Shown here one piece after another: positions 43,166 to 51,409 of a DNA stretch of 64,000 bases. The stretch comes from Phycisphaerae bacterium (GTDB lineage Bacteria; Planctomycetota; Phycisphaerae; UBA1845): contig JAJDDW010000026.1 of the NCBI GenBank assembly GCA_029260115.1, forward strand, positions 45,947 to 109,946, read 5' to 3'. A program made the position numbers and the translations under genes. Each line of letters begins with the position of its first letter. Within the stretch, counting starts at the first letter, position 1. The notes beneath the pieces were generated by a model. It worked only from the letters and a program-made list of their open reading frames with translations, ran no database searches and was not told where the DNA came from.

Positions 43166-44185
43166 CTACACGGCCCCGGCTAATTCGGGCTTTGCGAAAC
43201 GGTTCCGCACATGTAAAAATTCTTCTTCATTCATCGCGAATGCCTCGACGATGTCGGGATCGAAGTGCTTTCCGGATTCATCAAAAATCATGCGGCGTGC
43301 AACATCATGCGCGAATGCTGCCTTGTATACGCGTTTGGACGTAAGTGCATCGTACACATCTGCCAACGCGACGACTCGGCCGCTAAGTGGAATATCGTAA
43401 CCGGAGAGTCCGGACGGATACCCCGACCCATCGAACCGCTCGTGATGAGTGAGAGCGATATCCCTAGCAAAACGGAGGTATACGATGCCCGGATACTCGC
43501 GCACGGCGGCATCGAGTGTTTCGGCTCCAATTGTTGTGTGGGTCTTCATGATGTCGAACTCTCGGTCACTCAGACGACCCGGTTTGAGTAGCACCGTGTC
43601 GGGGATTCCCACTTTTCCGATGTCATGCAGCGGGCTCGTCAAGTAGATGAGCCGTGCAAAGTCAGTTGTTACCCGTTCGTGGGCGGTCCCATGTATGACG
43701 AGGTGGCGCGCAAGGATGCGTGAATAATTGCGCATTCGCTCCAGGTGCTCACCCGTTTCCGAATCACGTGACTCGGCCAGTTTGGCCATGGCGAAGATGG
43801 CTACATCACGGGTTTCGAGAGTCAAGATCCGTTCGCCGGTGCGAACACGTACCTGAAGCTCCGCCGGATTGAATGGCTTTGTCAAGAAGTCATCGGCTCC
43901 GGCGGACAGGCCCTCCACGATGTCCGCGCTCGCGTCCCGCGATGTGAGGAGAATTATGTAAGTGTAGCCGCCGAAGTCTCCGCCGCGAATCTGTCGACAG
44001 AGTTCCAGTCCGTCCATCTCCGGCATGACCCAATCCGAGATGACCAAGTGACAGGAGCCATCGTCCAGTGCTTCCAAAGCCTCACGCCCATTTCGAGCGA
44101 TAACCGGCTCATGCCCTGCATCGGTGAGCGCGAAACTCAGCGCTTCCAATGCTAGGTCATCGTCGTCAACAATTAGGATTCGCAT
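43166..44185 (-). CDS. Response regulator with HD-GYP phosphodiesterase domain
   Basis: 339 residues from ATG 44185 (MRILIVDDDD), preferred over 44227 because the receiver begins there. The receiver has DDDD and the phospho-Asp in VISDWVMPEMDG. The HD-GYP domain shows the metal-binding HD in LHDIGKVGIPD, HH in LTHHERFDGSGYPSGL, and the GYP signature. It should hydrolyse cyclic-di-GMP. It overlaps the histidine-kinase stop by 20 nt, so translation is coupled and the kinase is its likely phosphodonor. Confidence 0.93.
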   Translation of the reverse strand: MRILIVDDDDLALEALSFALTDAGHEPVIARNGREALEALDDGSCHLVISDWVMPEMDGLELCRQIRGGDFGGYTYIILLTSRDASADIVEGLSAGADDFLTKPFNPAELQVRVRTGERILTLETRDVAIFAMAKLAESRDSETGEHLERMRNYSRILARHLVIHGTAHERVTTDFARLIYLTSPLHDIGKVGIPDTVLLKPGRLSDREFDIMKTHTTIGAETLDAAVREYPGIVYLRFARDIALTHHERFDGSGYPSGLSGYDIPLSGRVVALADVYDALTSKRVYKAAFAHDVARRMIFDESGKHFDPDIVEAFAMNEEEFLHVRNRFAKPELAGAV

Positions 44186-47100
44186 GTTGCGGCTCCATGG
44201 CATTGGGTTGTGTCGGACCAGATTCAAGACATCGTTGAAGTTCAGTCTTTAGTTCACTGATGCAGGCTTCGGCATCGCTGAGATCGCCGGCGCATCCCAT
44301 TAATTCCAATCGTTCTGCGACCTCGCGGAATGCCTCCGCCGAGACATAGGATGCGGCGCCTTTTAGTCCATGTGCAAAACGCGTTGCTTCCTCCACGTCG
44401 CCCGCCTGTAGTGCTTGTTCAAGTGTCTCTAGGTCGCCCGGTGCCTGCGTGCAGAACATTACGATTAGCTTCTCGGCGAATGCTTTGTTTGTGCCCCAAC
44501 GCTTGAAGAGCGCTTCAAGATTAAAGGGCGCTGACGCGTCACCCAGACTTCGGTCTGCACTATCCAATACTGTTTCGGTCTTCAATGGTGGTTCGTCTGA
44601 AATACTGACCGGTGCCGTATGCGGTGTGTCGTCCGTACGCGTTATGTGTATCTCGATAACCTCGACAAGCCGATCGGGATCGAGTGGTTTCGTCAGGTAG
44701 TCGTCCATGCCGGACTCGAGACAGCGATCACGATCGCCCTTGATCGCGTTGGCGGTCAGCGCGATTATCGGTATCTTGCCCTTATCCCCTCTTAAAAGCG
44801 TTCCGTCTTTCTCAAGCTGTCTGATGGCACGCGTGGCGTCAAATCCATCCATCTCTGGCATTTGGCAGTCCATGAGGATCACGTCGAAGTCATGCTCGAG
44901 GACGGCGCGCACCGCGTCCTTCCCGTTTTCAACTGCTTCGCAGCGATAGCCGGACAGGGTGAGAAGCTCCATAGCGGCCTCCTTGTTGATCGCGTTGTCC
45001 TCGGCCAGCAAGATACGAGCTCCAGCGGGCTTGGCTCTCTGTATCCGTGGCGTCCTGTCCGAGTTCTCGACAGGTAGTTCCTTACGTTGATTGCTCGGCA
45101 CGGCTCTGGCGCACGCGAGCGTGTCAACGATGGCGTCAAGAAGTTGCGACTGCCTAACCGGCTTAGTCAGCCAGCCGGAGAAACCTAGTGATCGCAGCCG
45201 GTCGGTGTCGTCGCCGTTGCAGTCTGATGTCAGAAGTAGCAAGCCCGTGTCTTCCAAAGACGGATCACTTCTGATGAGCTGCGCGAGCTGTTCACCATCC
45301 ATACCCGGCATTTGCATATCAAGGATCGCGAGTCCGAAGGGCGTACCCCGAGCGGTCGCGTCGTGGAGCTTAGCCAGGGCCTCTTCGCCATTGCAGGCGT
45401 TCTCGTTGTCTAAGCCGTAGCTGTTCAATTGCTCGGCAAGTATCTCTCGATTCGTCGCGTTATCGTCTACCGCAAGGACTCGCACATCGGGCAAGTCGTC
45501 ACGCAACGGCGGCGCTTGTAAATCGCTGACCGACTGTCGCTGCAGCTTGACCGTGAACCAAAACGTCGATCCCCGGCCCGGTTCGCTTTCGAGTCCAATC
45601 TTGCCGTCCATTCGCTCGACAAGCTGCTTGGAGATAGCCAGCCCGAGTCCGGTGCCTCCGTACTTGCGCGTGGTGGAGGAATCGACCTGGGAGAAAGAAC
45701 GAAACAACCGATCGCGCCGATCGGGGGGTATACCGATACCCGTGTCCGTCACCGTGAATCGGATAGTGATATTCCGCTCCGTCTCGACTTCTTTCGTCGC
45801 CCGGACGACGACTTGCCCATGTTCGGTGAACTTGATCGCGTTGGCGGTGAGGTTTATCAGAATCTGCTGTAAGCGTCCCGGATCGCCCAGGACCAGTGCG
45901 GGTACCTGTGGATGAACGCTGCAAATCAGCTCAAGCCCCTTATCTTCCGCCTGCGAAGCGAGCGATACTCCGAGGCTCTCAACTGTGTGTCGCAGGTCGA
46001 AATCCGTCGTTTCCAACTCCAGTTTGCCGGCCTCGATCTTCGAGATGTCCAGGATGTCGTTGATTAAGGCTAGCAGTGTGTGGCCGGATGTTTTCGCCAA
46101 CAAGGCGTGCCGCTGCTGCTTCTCGTTGAGATCGGACCGCAGCAGCAGCTCCATCATGCCGATCACACCGTTCAACGGCGTTCGGAGTTCGTGACTCATC
46201 GTGGCGAGGAAATCCCCCTTGGCGCTGTTGGCCGCCTCGGCGGCTCGTTCCGCTTCCTTCCGCTCTTCGACCTCGTGAACGAGAGAGTCATTGGTCCTAG
46301 CCAGTTCGACGGTACGTTCGTTTACCAGCTCTTCCAAATGGTCACGGTGTCTCCGGAGCTCCGATTCGGTCTTGCGGAGCGACTTTTCCACTTCCTTGCG
46401 TTTGGTGATATCTAATTTTACCGCAAGGAAGTGTTTAATTGAGCCATTCCCGTCGCGAATGGGACAGATGGAGGCCTCCTCCCAGTACAACTCGCCGTTC
46501 TTCTTCTGGTTTTCAAACGCCCCTGTCCAAATGTTGCCAGCGAGGATCGTATCCCAGAGCTTCTTGTATGAACCCACCGGCTTGCTGCCGCCTTTGAGTA
46601 TGCGCGGATTCTGTCCGATAGCCTCCTCCGCAGTGTAGCCGGTGACTTTGGTGAACATGGGGTTAACGTACTCGATCGTACCCTGCGTATCGGTAATGAC
46701 AACCGACGCGGGACTCTGTTCTAGGGCTACTGACAGCTTGCGAACCTCATCCTCCGCCGTCTTGCGTTCGGTGATATCTCTTATCATGCCAATGGCATGC
46801 CACTTCCCTTTGATCTCCACGGAAGACAGGGCGCACTCGACGGGGAATTCCTCTCCGTTTTTCCTCAATGCAACGATCTCGGTTGTCTTGCCTACAGCGG
46901 CGCCATGGCCGCTCTCTTGCAACTCGAGCCACGCCTGGTAGTGTGTCGCGTGAAATCGCTCAGGAACTATTCGTCCTACTGAGTGGAGGTCTGTCTTGAC
47001 AACTTCTTCTCGCGTGTATCCGAAGATCTCCGTAGCAGCCTCATTCCAGTATGTAATGTTGCCATCACCATCAATCATGATGATGGCCTCCTGCGCGGAT

Positions 47101-48326
47101 GCACTGATGCTTCTGAACGTCTCTTCGCGGTCGATTAGCGCCTGGGATTTCTCAATGTTCGCGAGGGCTGTGCTGCCTAGTTGGGCCAACAGATCAAGTG
47201 TATCCAACAGGTGTTGGGGCAGCACTTGTTTGGAAAACATGGCCATGACCCCGACCACCTCGCCGTTCAGGACCAAGGGCAGCCCGACAAACGATTGTAG
47301 GTCGTGTTTCGCGGCCCATTCTCTGTCATGCACACGTTCGTCGTTGATCACGTCGTTGCAGATCGTCTTTCCACGTCCCTGAGCGATCATGCCGATCTTG
47401 AATGACCCGAGTGGCACCCGCCGGTGATCGCCGCCAATGTGCGCGTAGTGACCTGAGCTGGCTACGAGGTGTAAACAACGATTTTTTGCGGGACAGTGTT
47501 CGGATAGGGCACACTCCGTACACAAATCGCCAGGGCCGACGAGCCACACGCGTGCGAAATAGGCGCCGAACTTGTCGACCAGGGCGTCGGTCAGTGTCAC
47601 GCTGACCTGATGCACAGTCTGACAAGCAAACAGCGCTGGGTGGATTTCATTGACCGCGAGGAGGTCACTGTTGGCCTCAATCAAAGCAGCAGAAAGACGT
47701 TTGCTTTCCTGTGCGCGCTCAACCGTGTCATGGAGTAGTTTGCTTCGATCATCCTCCGATAGCTTTCGATCGGCGATGTCGCTAATGACCATACGACACA
47801 AGAGGTTATCCGCATTCGGCTCCGCGACTGCAACGGAATCCAACCGGGCAAGCCACTGCGTTCCATCGTTTCGGGCGAACTCAATCTCGCAGGAATGACA
47901 GGTGTCTGCTCCGGCAAAGACGCGCTTTAAGTGTAGATTAAATGGATTCATATGATCCGGCGCGACGAAGCGAGACAGTGGTGTGCCAACAAGATGAAGT
48001 TTCTGGTCACCCAGCATGCGAACGCCGGTAAGATTCGCCTCTCTTAGTATGCCATTATGGTCGAGCGTAAAGTATCCGACCGGGGCTGAGTCGAACAAGT
48101 CCGTGTACTTGTCACGAGCTTCCTCTAATTCCTGTTGGATTACCCGGGCTTCTTCATTCCGGCTCACAAGCTCGACCTGGTGGATCTGAAGCTCTTCCAC
48201 GAGGCGATGGATGTCCGCTGCGGACATCGCTTCGATATCTCGCTGCGTCAGGTCACCGTACTTGGCTGGCGGCACACGGCGATTATCCCGTAGATGCTCC
48301 GAGCTTGTCCCAGACCTGTCCTTCAC
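44166..48326 (-). CDS. Hybrid histidine kinase: PAS-GAF-PAS-PAS-HisKA-HATPase-REC-REC-HPt
   Basis: 1386 residues with no membrane segment, so a cytosolic sensor. Order: N-terminal coiled coil and PAS (~65-190), GAF (~220-390) with a cysteine cluster (LCTECALSEHCPAKNRCLHL), PAS (~400-525), PAS (~530-650), coiled coil, HisKA with SHELRTPLNG (His ~710), HATPase with NLTANAIKF, DTGIGIPP and GGTGLGLAIS, receiver 1 (Asp ~1002), receiver 2 (Asp ~1152) and HPt with RFAHGLKGA (His ~1318). All phosphorelay residues are present. Output probably goes to the HD-GYP and HDOD regulators that follow. Confidence 0.95.
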   Translation of the reverse strand: MKDRSGTSSEHLRDNRRVPPAKYGDLTQRDIEAMSAADIHRLVEELQIHQVELVSRNEEARVIQQELEEARDKYTDLFDSAPVGYFTLDHNGILREANLTGVRMLGDQKLHLVGTPLSRFVAPDHMNPFNLHLKRVFAGADTCHSCEIEFARNDGTQWLARLDSVAVAEPNADNLLCRMVISDIADRKLSEDDRSKLLHDTVERAQESKRLSAALIEANSDLLAVNEIHPALFACQTVHQVSVTLTDALVDKFGAYFARVWLVGPGDLCTECALSEHCPAKNRCLHLVASSGHYAHIGGDHRRVPLGSFKIGMIAQGRGKTICNDVINDERVHDREWAAKHDLQSFVGLPLVLNGEVVGVMAMFSKQVLPQHLLDTLDLLAQLGSTALANIEKSQALIDREETFRSISASAQEAIIMIDGDGNITYWNEAATEIFGYTREEVVKTDLHSVGRIVPERFHATHYQAWLELQESGHGAAVGKTTEIVALRKNGEEFPVECALSSVEIKGKWHAIGMIRDITERKTAEDEVRKLSVALEQSPASVVITDTQGTIEYVNPMFTKVTGYTAEEAIGQNPRILKGGSKPVGSYKKLWDTILAGNIWTGAFENQKKNGELYWEEASICPIRDGNGSIKHFLAVKLDITKRKEVEKSLRKTESELRRHRDHLEELVNERTVELARTNDSLVHEVEERKEAERAAEAANSAKGDFLATMSHELRTPLNGVIGMMELLLRSDLNEKQQRHALLAKTSGHTLLALINDILDISKIEAGKLELETTDFDLRHTVESLGVSLASQAEDKGLELICSVHPQVPALVLGDPGRLQQILINLTANAIKFTEHGQVVVRATKEVETERNITIRFTVTDTGIGIPPDRRDRLFRSFSQVDSSTTRKYGGTGLGLAISKQLVERMDGKIGLESEPGRGSTFWFTVKLQRQSVSDLQAPPLRDDLPDVRVLAVDDNATNREILAEQLNSYGLDNENACNGEEALAKLHDATARGTPFGLAILDMQMPGMDGEQLAQLIRSDPSLEDTGLLLLTSDCNGDDTDRLRSLGFSGWLTKPVRQSQLLDAIVDTLACARAVPSNQRKELPVENSDRTPRIQRAKPAGARILLAEDNAINKEAAMELLTLSGYRCEAVENGKDAVRAVLEHDFDVILMDCQMPEMDGFDATRAIRQLEKDGTLLRGDKGKIPIIALTANAIKGDRDRCLESGMDDYLTKPLDPDRLVEVIEIHITRTDDTPHTAPVSISDEPPLKTETVLDSADRSLGDASAPFNLEALFKRWGTNKAFAEKLIVMFCTQAPGDLETLEQALQAGDVEEATRFAHGLKGAASYVSAEAFREVAERLELMGCAGDLSDAEACISELKTELQRCLESGPTQPNAMEPQHANPNC

Positions 48327-48859
48327 TACCAGCCTCCAAACATGCGATTTTCACACTAAGCGCACAGTATCCATGATGTGTACATTGGGAATCCAGATTC
48401 CATTAACATTATCGGTTAAGCGAGTAAGCGATTCCACTTCAGGCGCTCGCGTCAGATAGGCACCGATCGGGCGACGTTAATGTCCGATATGCTCTGCAGG
48501 CATGAAATTGGAGACCCTGTAATCGAACGGATAGCGCCGTGCTAAACACCAGGACATTCTGCACTTTCGTGCGCGAGTTCTCGCCACGGTCGTTGTTTGC
48601 GGGCGGAGCCAAGTAGGACAACTATGCTCTGGAGAATACGCATTCTTTTCGAGTCTGCAGCAGCTCGATCGTGGGTCAAAAGTGGGTCAGTCGCCACGTG
48701 AAAGCCACTGGTTATTAACTGTTCGTCTACTTGTCAGCCACTTGCGATCCTCATTTACGCCCTAAAAACCACACATAAGTGCTGCTGTGGTAAGGGTTTG
48801 CAAGCGGAGCTTCGAATTCCCAAGCAGGACGTCGACGGTTCGAACCAATTCGCTTTGTT
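48327..48859. other. Non-coding stretch upstream of the hybrid kinase
   Basis: About 530 bases with no convincing gene. It carries the second good copy of the 48-bp repeat (48540-48588) and presumably the promoter of the signalling operon. GGTTCGAACC at 48838-48847 resembles a tRNA T-loop, but no tRNA can be folded around it. Confidence 0.4.
48540..48588 (+). repeat. ~48-bp dispersed repeat, copy 2
   Basis: GCTAAACACCAGGACATTCT followed by GCACTTTCGTGCGCGAGTTC and TCG, about 85% identical to 38162-38210 and in the same orientation. It lies ~215 bases upstream of the hybrid kinase start, as copy 1 lies ~310 bases upstream of the giant secreted-protein start. Confidence 0.6.
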
Positions 48860-49139
48860 TCAATCTACATTAGTTGCCAAGTCGTCGTTTTTTGGCACAC
48901 ACAATCTTTCAGCTATGGTCGCATCCACCATAGCGATAATTCCCATTCGTAGGGCTAGTGGTAGCTCTGACCAATGTTCAACCAATTGCTGAGGTAGCGA
49001 TCCAACATTTGTATATTCACCGCCCCCCGTCAGATTCGAGACTGACGGCGTACAGGATACAGAGCGCGCTGCGCCTGGCGCTGCGCCTGGCGCTGCGCTT
49101 CTTTCAAAACATGCTGTTTTCTCGGGGTTTATTGCATAA
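48860..49139 (-). other. Displaced 3' tail of the E1 integrase frame
   Basis: If the two 29-bp cores are joined as in the excised circle, the integrase frame (…ESNPRP) continues here without a stop for 93 codons and ends at TGA 48860-48862. The last part (SLPQQLVEHWSELPLALRMG, then IIAMVDA) looks like genuine protein with a W-x2-LP helix. Between lies a small APGAAPGAA repeat. In the integrated form this stretch has no start and is silent. It is direct sequence evidence that left and right ends belong to one element. Confidence 0.72.
49066..49101. repeat. Three tandem 12-bp units
   Basis: GCGCTGCGCCTG is repeated twice exactly (49066-49077, 49078-49089) and a third time with two changes (49090-49101). 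It lies within the displaced integrase tail, where it encodes repeated Ala-Pro-Gly-Ala on the minus strand. Confidence 0.8.
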
Positions 49140-49168
49140 GGACGGGGGTTCGATTCCCCCCGCCTCCA
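49140..49168. repeat. attR core: 29-bp direct repeat with the ssrA 3' end
   Basis: Exact copy of 6281-6309 in the same orientation, but without any other part of ssrA around it. It therefore marks the right boundary of E1. It is followed 214 bases later by a second integrase gene pointing away, so it may also be the left boundary of another element that used the same site. Confidence 0.92.
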
Positions 49169-49217
49169 ATTTGTAAGTCATTTCATTGCAAGCACTTACG
49201 TGCTGGCAGGGGCGTTT

Positions 49218-49238
49218 TTGTGTAGTATATTGTGTAGT
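49218..49238. repeat. Direct repeat TTGTGTAGT x2, integrase arm-site candidate
   Basis: TTGTGTAGT occurs at 49218-49226 and 49230-49238, 12 bp apart, between the att core and the second integrase gene. Pairs of short direct repeats at this place are typical arm-type sites for tyrosine integrases. The rest of 49169-49384 has no gene. Confidence 0.5.
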
Positions 49239-49384
49239 CGATTTCCGCGCGCGGCGGATATCACAGGGCCGTCCGGCTGAAATTCACAGCTTCGGTCCGC
49301 CGCTACAATTACGGGAGCCTCGATCTGCGGTCAACACACCAGGACCTTTTTAAGCGGGCAAGATCCGCGGAAAGGATACGTGTG

Positions 49385-50581
49385 ATGGCGAGTCTGACCC
49401 GTCAAAAGAAGAAGTACTATCGTGTCTTTTGGAATTTCAAAGTGTCGGCCGGCCCCAAAACCGGCCAGACCATTACAGGAAGCGTCTACCTTGGAAGGTG
49501 CACGCGCGCTGCGGCGAAGGCGCGCCTGCGGGAGATCGAGATCTGGGAGGAGGCGGTCAAGACCGGGCGACACCTCCCCGACGGCGGCTGGGAAGAAGTG
49601 TACAGTCTTTGGATTCGAGAAAAACACCTCTCCTGTACACCGCAATCAGTGCAACGGGCCGAACGCGTGGTGAGGCGTTACATGGCATGGCGGCAAGAAC
49701 ATAACCTCCCATGCCAATACGTCAAAAACATTGCATGCCGTCAGGACTTGATTCGATGGCGCGATTTTCGACTGGATCATGAGGCTGGCCGCAAGACTGT
49801 GGCGAACGATTTGGCGACACTATCGTCCTGGTTTGAATGGTGTGCCGTGGAGCGTTTTCTAACGGAGAATCCGATCCGCCGCATCACACGCCCTCGGTTT
49901 GTCAGGAAGAAGGAAGGCACGCCACTTACAAGGCAGCAAGCTGGACGCTGGCTCTGGGCCGTCAAGTTGCGAACGACCCGCGCCGGACGCGGTCCGCGTT
50001 CGTGGGATGAAGCTTGGCGCAAACGGCGGCTTGCCGTGTTCCTTCTCAATACAGGATTGCGTAACGGCGAGTTCTGTGGCCTGAATATTGAAGATCTTCG
50101 CGTCGACAGAGAAGAACAACTGGTGTATGTCATGGGCAAAGGACTTAAGGAGCGGTGGGTGCCCTTGAACCGAGCGGCGCTCGCTGCCGTGCGACTTGGA
50201 CTGAAGAAACGAAATAGCCCTAACCGCGGCCCGCTCTTCGTAACATGTGCCGGCGAGCGTTACAACGTGCGGCAACTTGCTTCTGAATTCTCTGACATGG
50301 GCAAGTGCGCCGCGGAGCAACTCGAGACGAATCCGCACAACCTCCGGCATACGTTTGCCACTTGGATGGCACGCTCCACATCGAATGTGTCATTGGTGCA
50401 GAAAGTACTTGGTCACGAAGATGTGAATACAACGCTCAGGTACTACGTTCATACCTGCGATTATGAGCTGGCAGACGCCACGGCCAACCTGCGTGGACGC
50501 CGTGAAATGGAAGCGAGAAAGGAAAAGCGCGTACGATCGTCTTTCAAACTCATTCCGTTTCCGCAGCGACGGGTTGTGTAG
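49385..50581 (+). CDS. int: Second tyrosine recombinase/integrase
   Basis: 398 residues, not closely similar to the first integrase. The catalytic set is complete: Arg I in TGLRNGEFCGL (~226), Lys in GKGLKERWVPL, His/Arg II in HNLRHTFATWM (~319), LGHEDVNTTLRYY with the Tyr nucleophile (~352). The N-terminal core-binding domain spans ~60-165. ATG 49385 has AAGGA nine bases upstream; GTG 49382 is the alternative. It abuts the att core and two arm-like repeats and points away from E1. It presumably drives a second element that lies to the right. Confidence 0.93.
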   Translation: MASLTRQKKKYYRVFWNFKVSAGPKTGQTITGSVYLGRCTRAAAKARLREIEIWEEAVKTGRHLPDGGWEEVYSLWIREKHLSCTPQSVQRAERVVRRYMAWRQEHNLPCQYVKNIACRQDLIRWRDFRLDHEAGRKTVANDLATLSSWFEWCAVERFLTENPIRRITRPRFVRKKEGTPLTRQQAGRWLWAVKLRTTRAGRGPRSWDEAWRKRRLAVFLLNTGLRNGEFCGLNIEDLRVDREEQLVYVMGKGLKERWVPLNRAALAAVRLGLKKRNSPNRGPLFVTCAGERYNVRQLASEFSDMGKCAAEQLETNPHNLRHTFATWMARSTSNVSLVQKVLGHEDVNTTLRYYVHTCDYELADATANLRGRREMEARKEKRVRSSFKLIPFPQRRVV

Positions 50582-50660
50582 TGAGACAAGGGGATGGCCG
50601 GCTGGAGCTGAACCTTCACCTCCAGCCGACCGTTTCGATCTGCGGCCTCAGGACCACAGT

Positions 50661-50927
50661 TTAGAGATTGAGTTGCGAACGAAGCTTCCGGTCGCTCTTG
50701 GCCGTCTTCTCGTGATGCCTTTGGCAATGTTCGAGCACATAACACCAGAGCCAGCGCGGTCGACCGCCGCCACCTAAGCATGGCCGCGGCAACTCACCGC
50801 GTTCAACCATTCGACGGATCGTGCGTTCGTGTACCTTTAGCCGGCGAGCCAGTTCGGTTCGGTCGACGAAATCATCGAGCGAAGCGCCCGATACCGCGTC
50901 TGTCATATTCTGTTTAGCATCAGGCAC
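50661..50927 (-). CDS. HTH_17/excisionase-like DNA-binding protein
   Basis: 88 residues with a MerR-type HTH (VDRTELARRLKVHERTIRRMVERGELPRP) and a tryptophan-rich wing (GGGGRPRWLWCYVLEHCQRH). This is the family of AlpA/Xis-like factors found beside integrases. It converges on the second integrase with an 80-base gap and overlaps the upstream gene by 8 nt, so it ends a four- to five-gene minus-strand cassette. Confidence 0.85.
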   Translation of the reverse strand: MPDAKQNMTDAVSGASLDDFVDRTELARRLKVHERTIRRMVERGELPRPCLGGGGRPRWLWCYVLEHCQRHHEKTAKSDRKLRSQLNL

Positions 50928-51198
50928 GAGATTTCTCGCCTAACGCATCACTGGAATCGCGAAGTACGATAAACTCAAACGCTCGCTCAGCGACCAGTCG
51001 AAGACGGGGCAGCTCATCGACGAAGAAGCAGTCCGAGGCCTTCCACTCCTTCGTTTTCTCATCGAAGAATCGTTTTTCGATACGCACACTGTGCGTATCG
51101 ATCGTACGGCCATCTTTCTCACGTTCCTTCAACCATATGGACGCACGGATGCATCCCGCGCGAAACTCTTTGATTGGACGTTTGTTGCCATCTGTCAT
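50920..51198 (-). CDS. Small conserved protein of the primase cassette
   Basis: 92 residues. The beta-rich first part KEFRAGCIRASIWLKEREKD, then IDTHSVRIEKRFFDEKTKEW, is followed by a helix (PRLRLVAERAFEFIVL). Similar short proteins recur next to integrases and primases in planctomycete elements. The fold hints at a small nucleic-acid-binding (PC4/SSB-like) protein, but I cannot name the family. It overlaps the HTH gene by 8 nt and lies 25 bases after the zinc-ribbon gene. Confidence 0.7.
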   Translation of the reverse strand: MTDGNKRPIKEFRAGCIRASIWLKEREKDGRTIDTHSVRIEKRFFDEKTKEWKASDCFFVDELPRLRLVAERAFEFIVLRDSSDALGEKSRA

Positions 51199-51223
51199 TT
51201 TTGTTCTCCTGGTATTCGATCCG

Positions 51224-51409
51224 CTACGAGTCGCAGCCGATACACTGCCAAAAACCGCACGCCGGACATTGAATTCTTAGGTCGCGTGTTTGCAGGTTGG
51301 CCCCACATATGATGCAGCAATTTGCGTCTTCGCCCGGCGCCGGCGGCGGTGTGTAGTCTATTTGGTGATGCGCAACTGGGTTGTCGGTGTCATGTTTGTC
51401 GTTCGTCAT
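51224..51409 (-). CDS. Small zinc-ribbon protein
   Basis: 61 residues from ATG 51409, which overlaps the primase stop (ATGA, 51406-51409). A longer in-frame start at 51535 would overlap the primase by 130 nt and is rejected. The C-terminal half is a C-x2-C ... C-x2-C ribbon (CCIICGANL ... CPACGFWQCIGCDS). It is probably a structural zinc protein working with the primase. Confidence 0.7.
   Translation of the reverse strand: MTNDKHDTDNPVAHHQIDYTPPPAPGEDANCCIICGANLQTRDLRIQCPACGFWQCIGCDS

Larger units (their letters stand above)
6281..49168. mobile_element. E1: ~42.9 kb element integrated at the 3' end of ssrA
   Basis: Both ends are the exact 29-bp ssrA-derived repeat. A tyrosine integrase abuts the left end and is oriented towards the core. 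A reading frame left of the right-hand core continues the integrase frame, which ties the right end to the left end as one circle. Contents: integrase, primase-helicase, HTH regulators, a SIR2-HerA plus type III-like R-M block, a K+-channel-like gene, two huge secreted proteins, IS remnants, a group II intron, and a signalling cluster. No conjugation or capsid genes were recognised, so it is best called an integrative, probably mobilisable, element or satellite. Confidence 0.82.

Noticed and set aside
48800..48860. tRNA-like T-loop (GGTTCGAACC) near 48838
   Set aside because: No acceptor, D or anticodon arm can be drawn around it. It looks like chance or a very decayed remnant.
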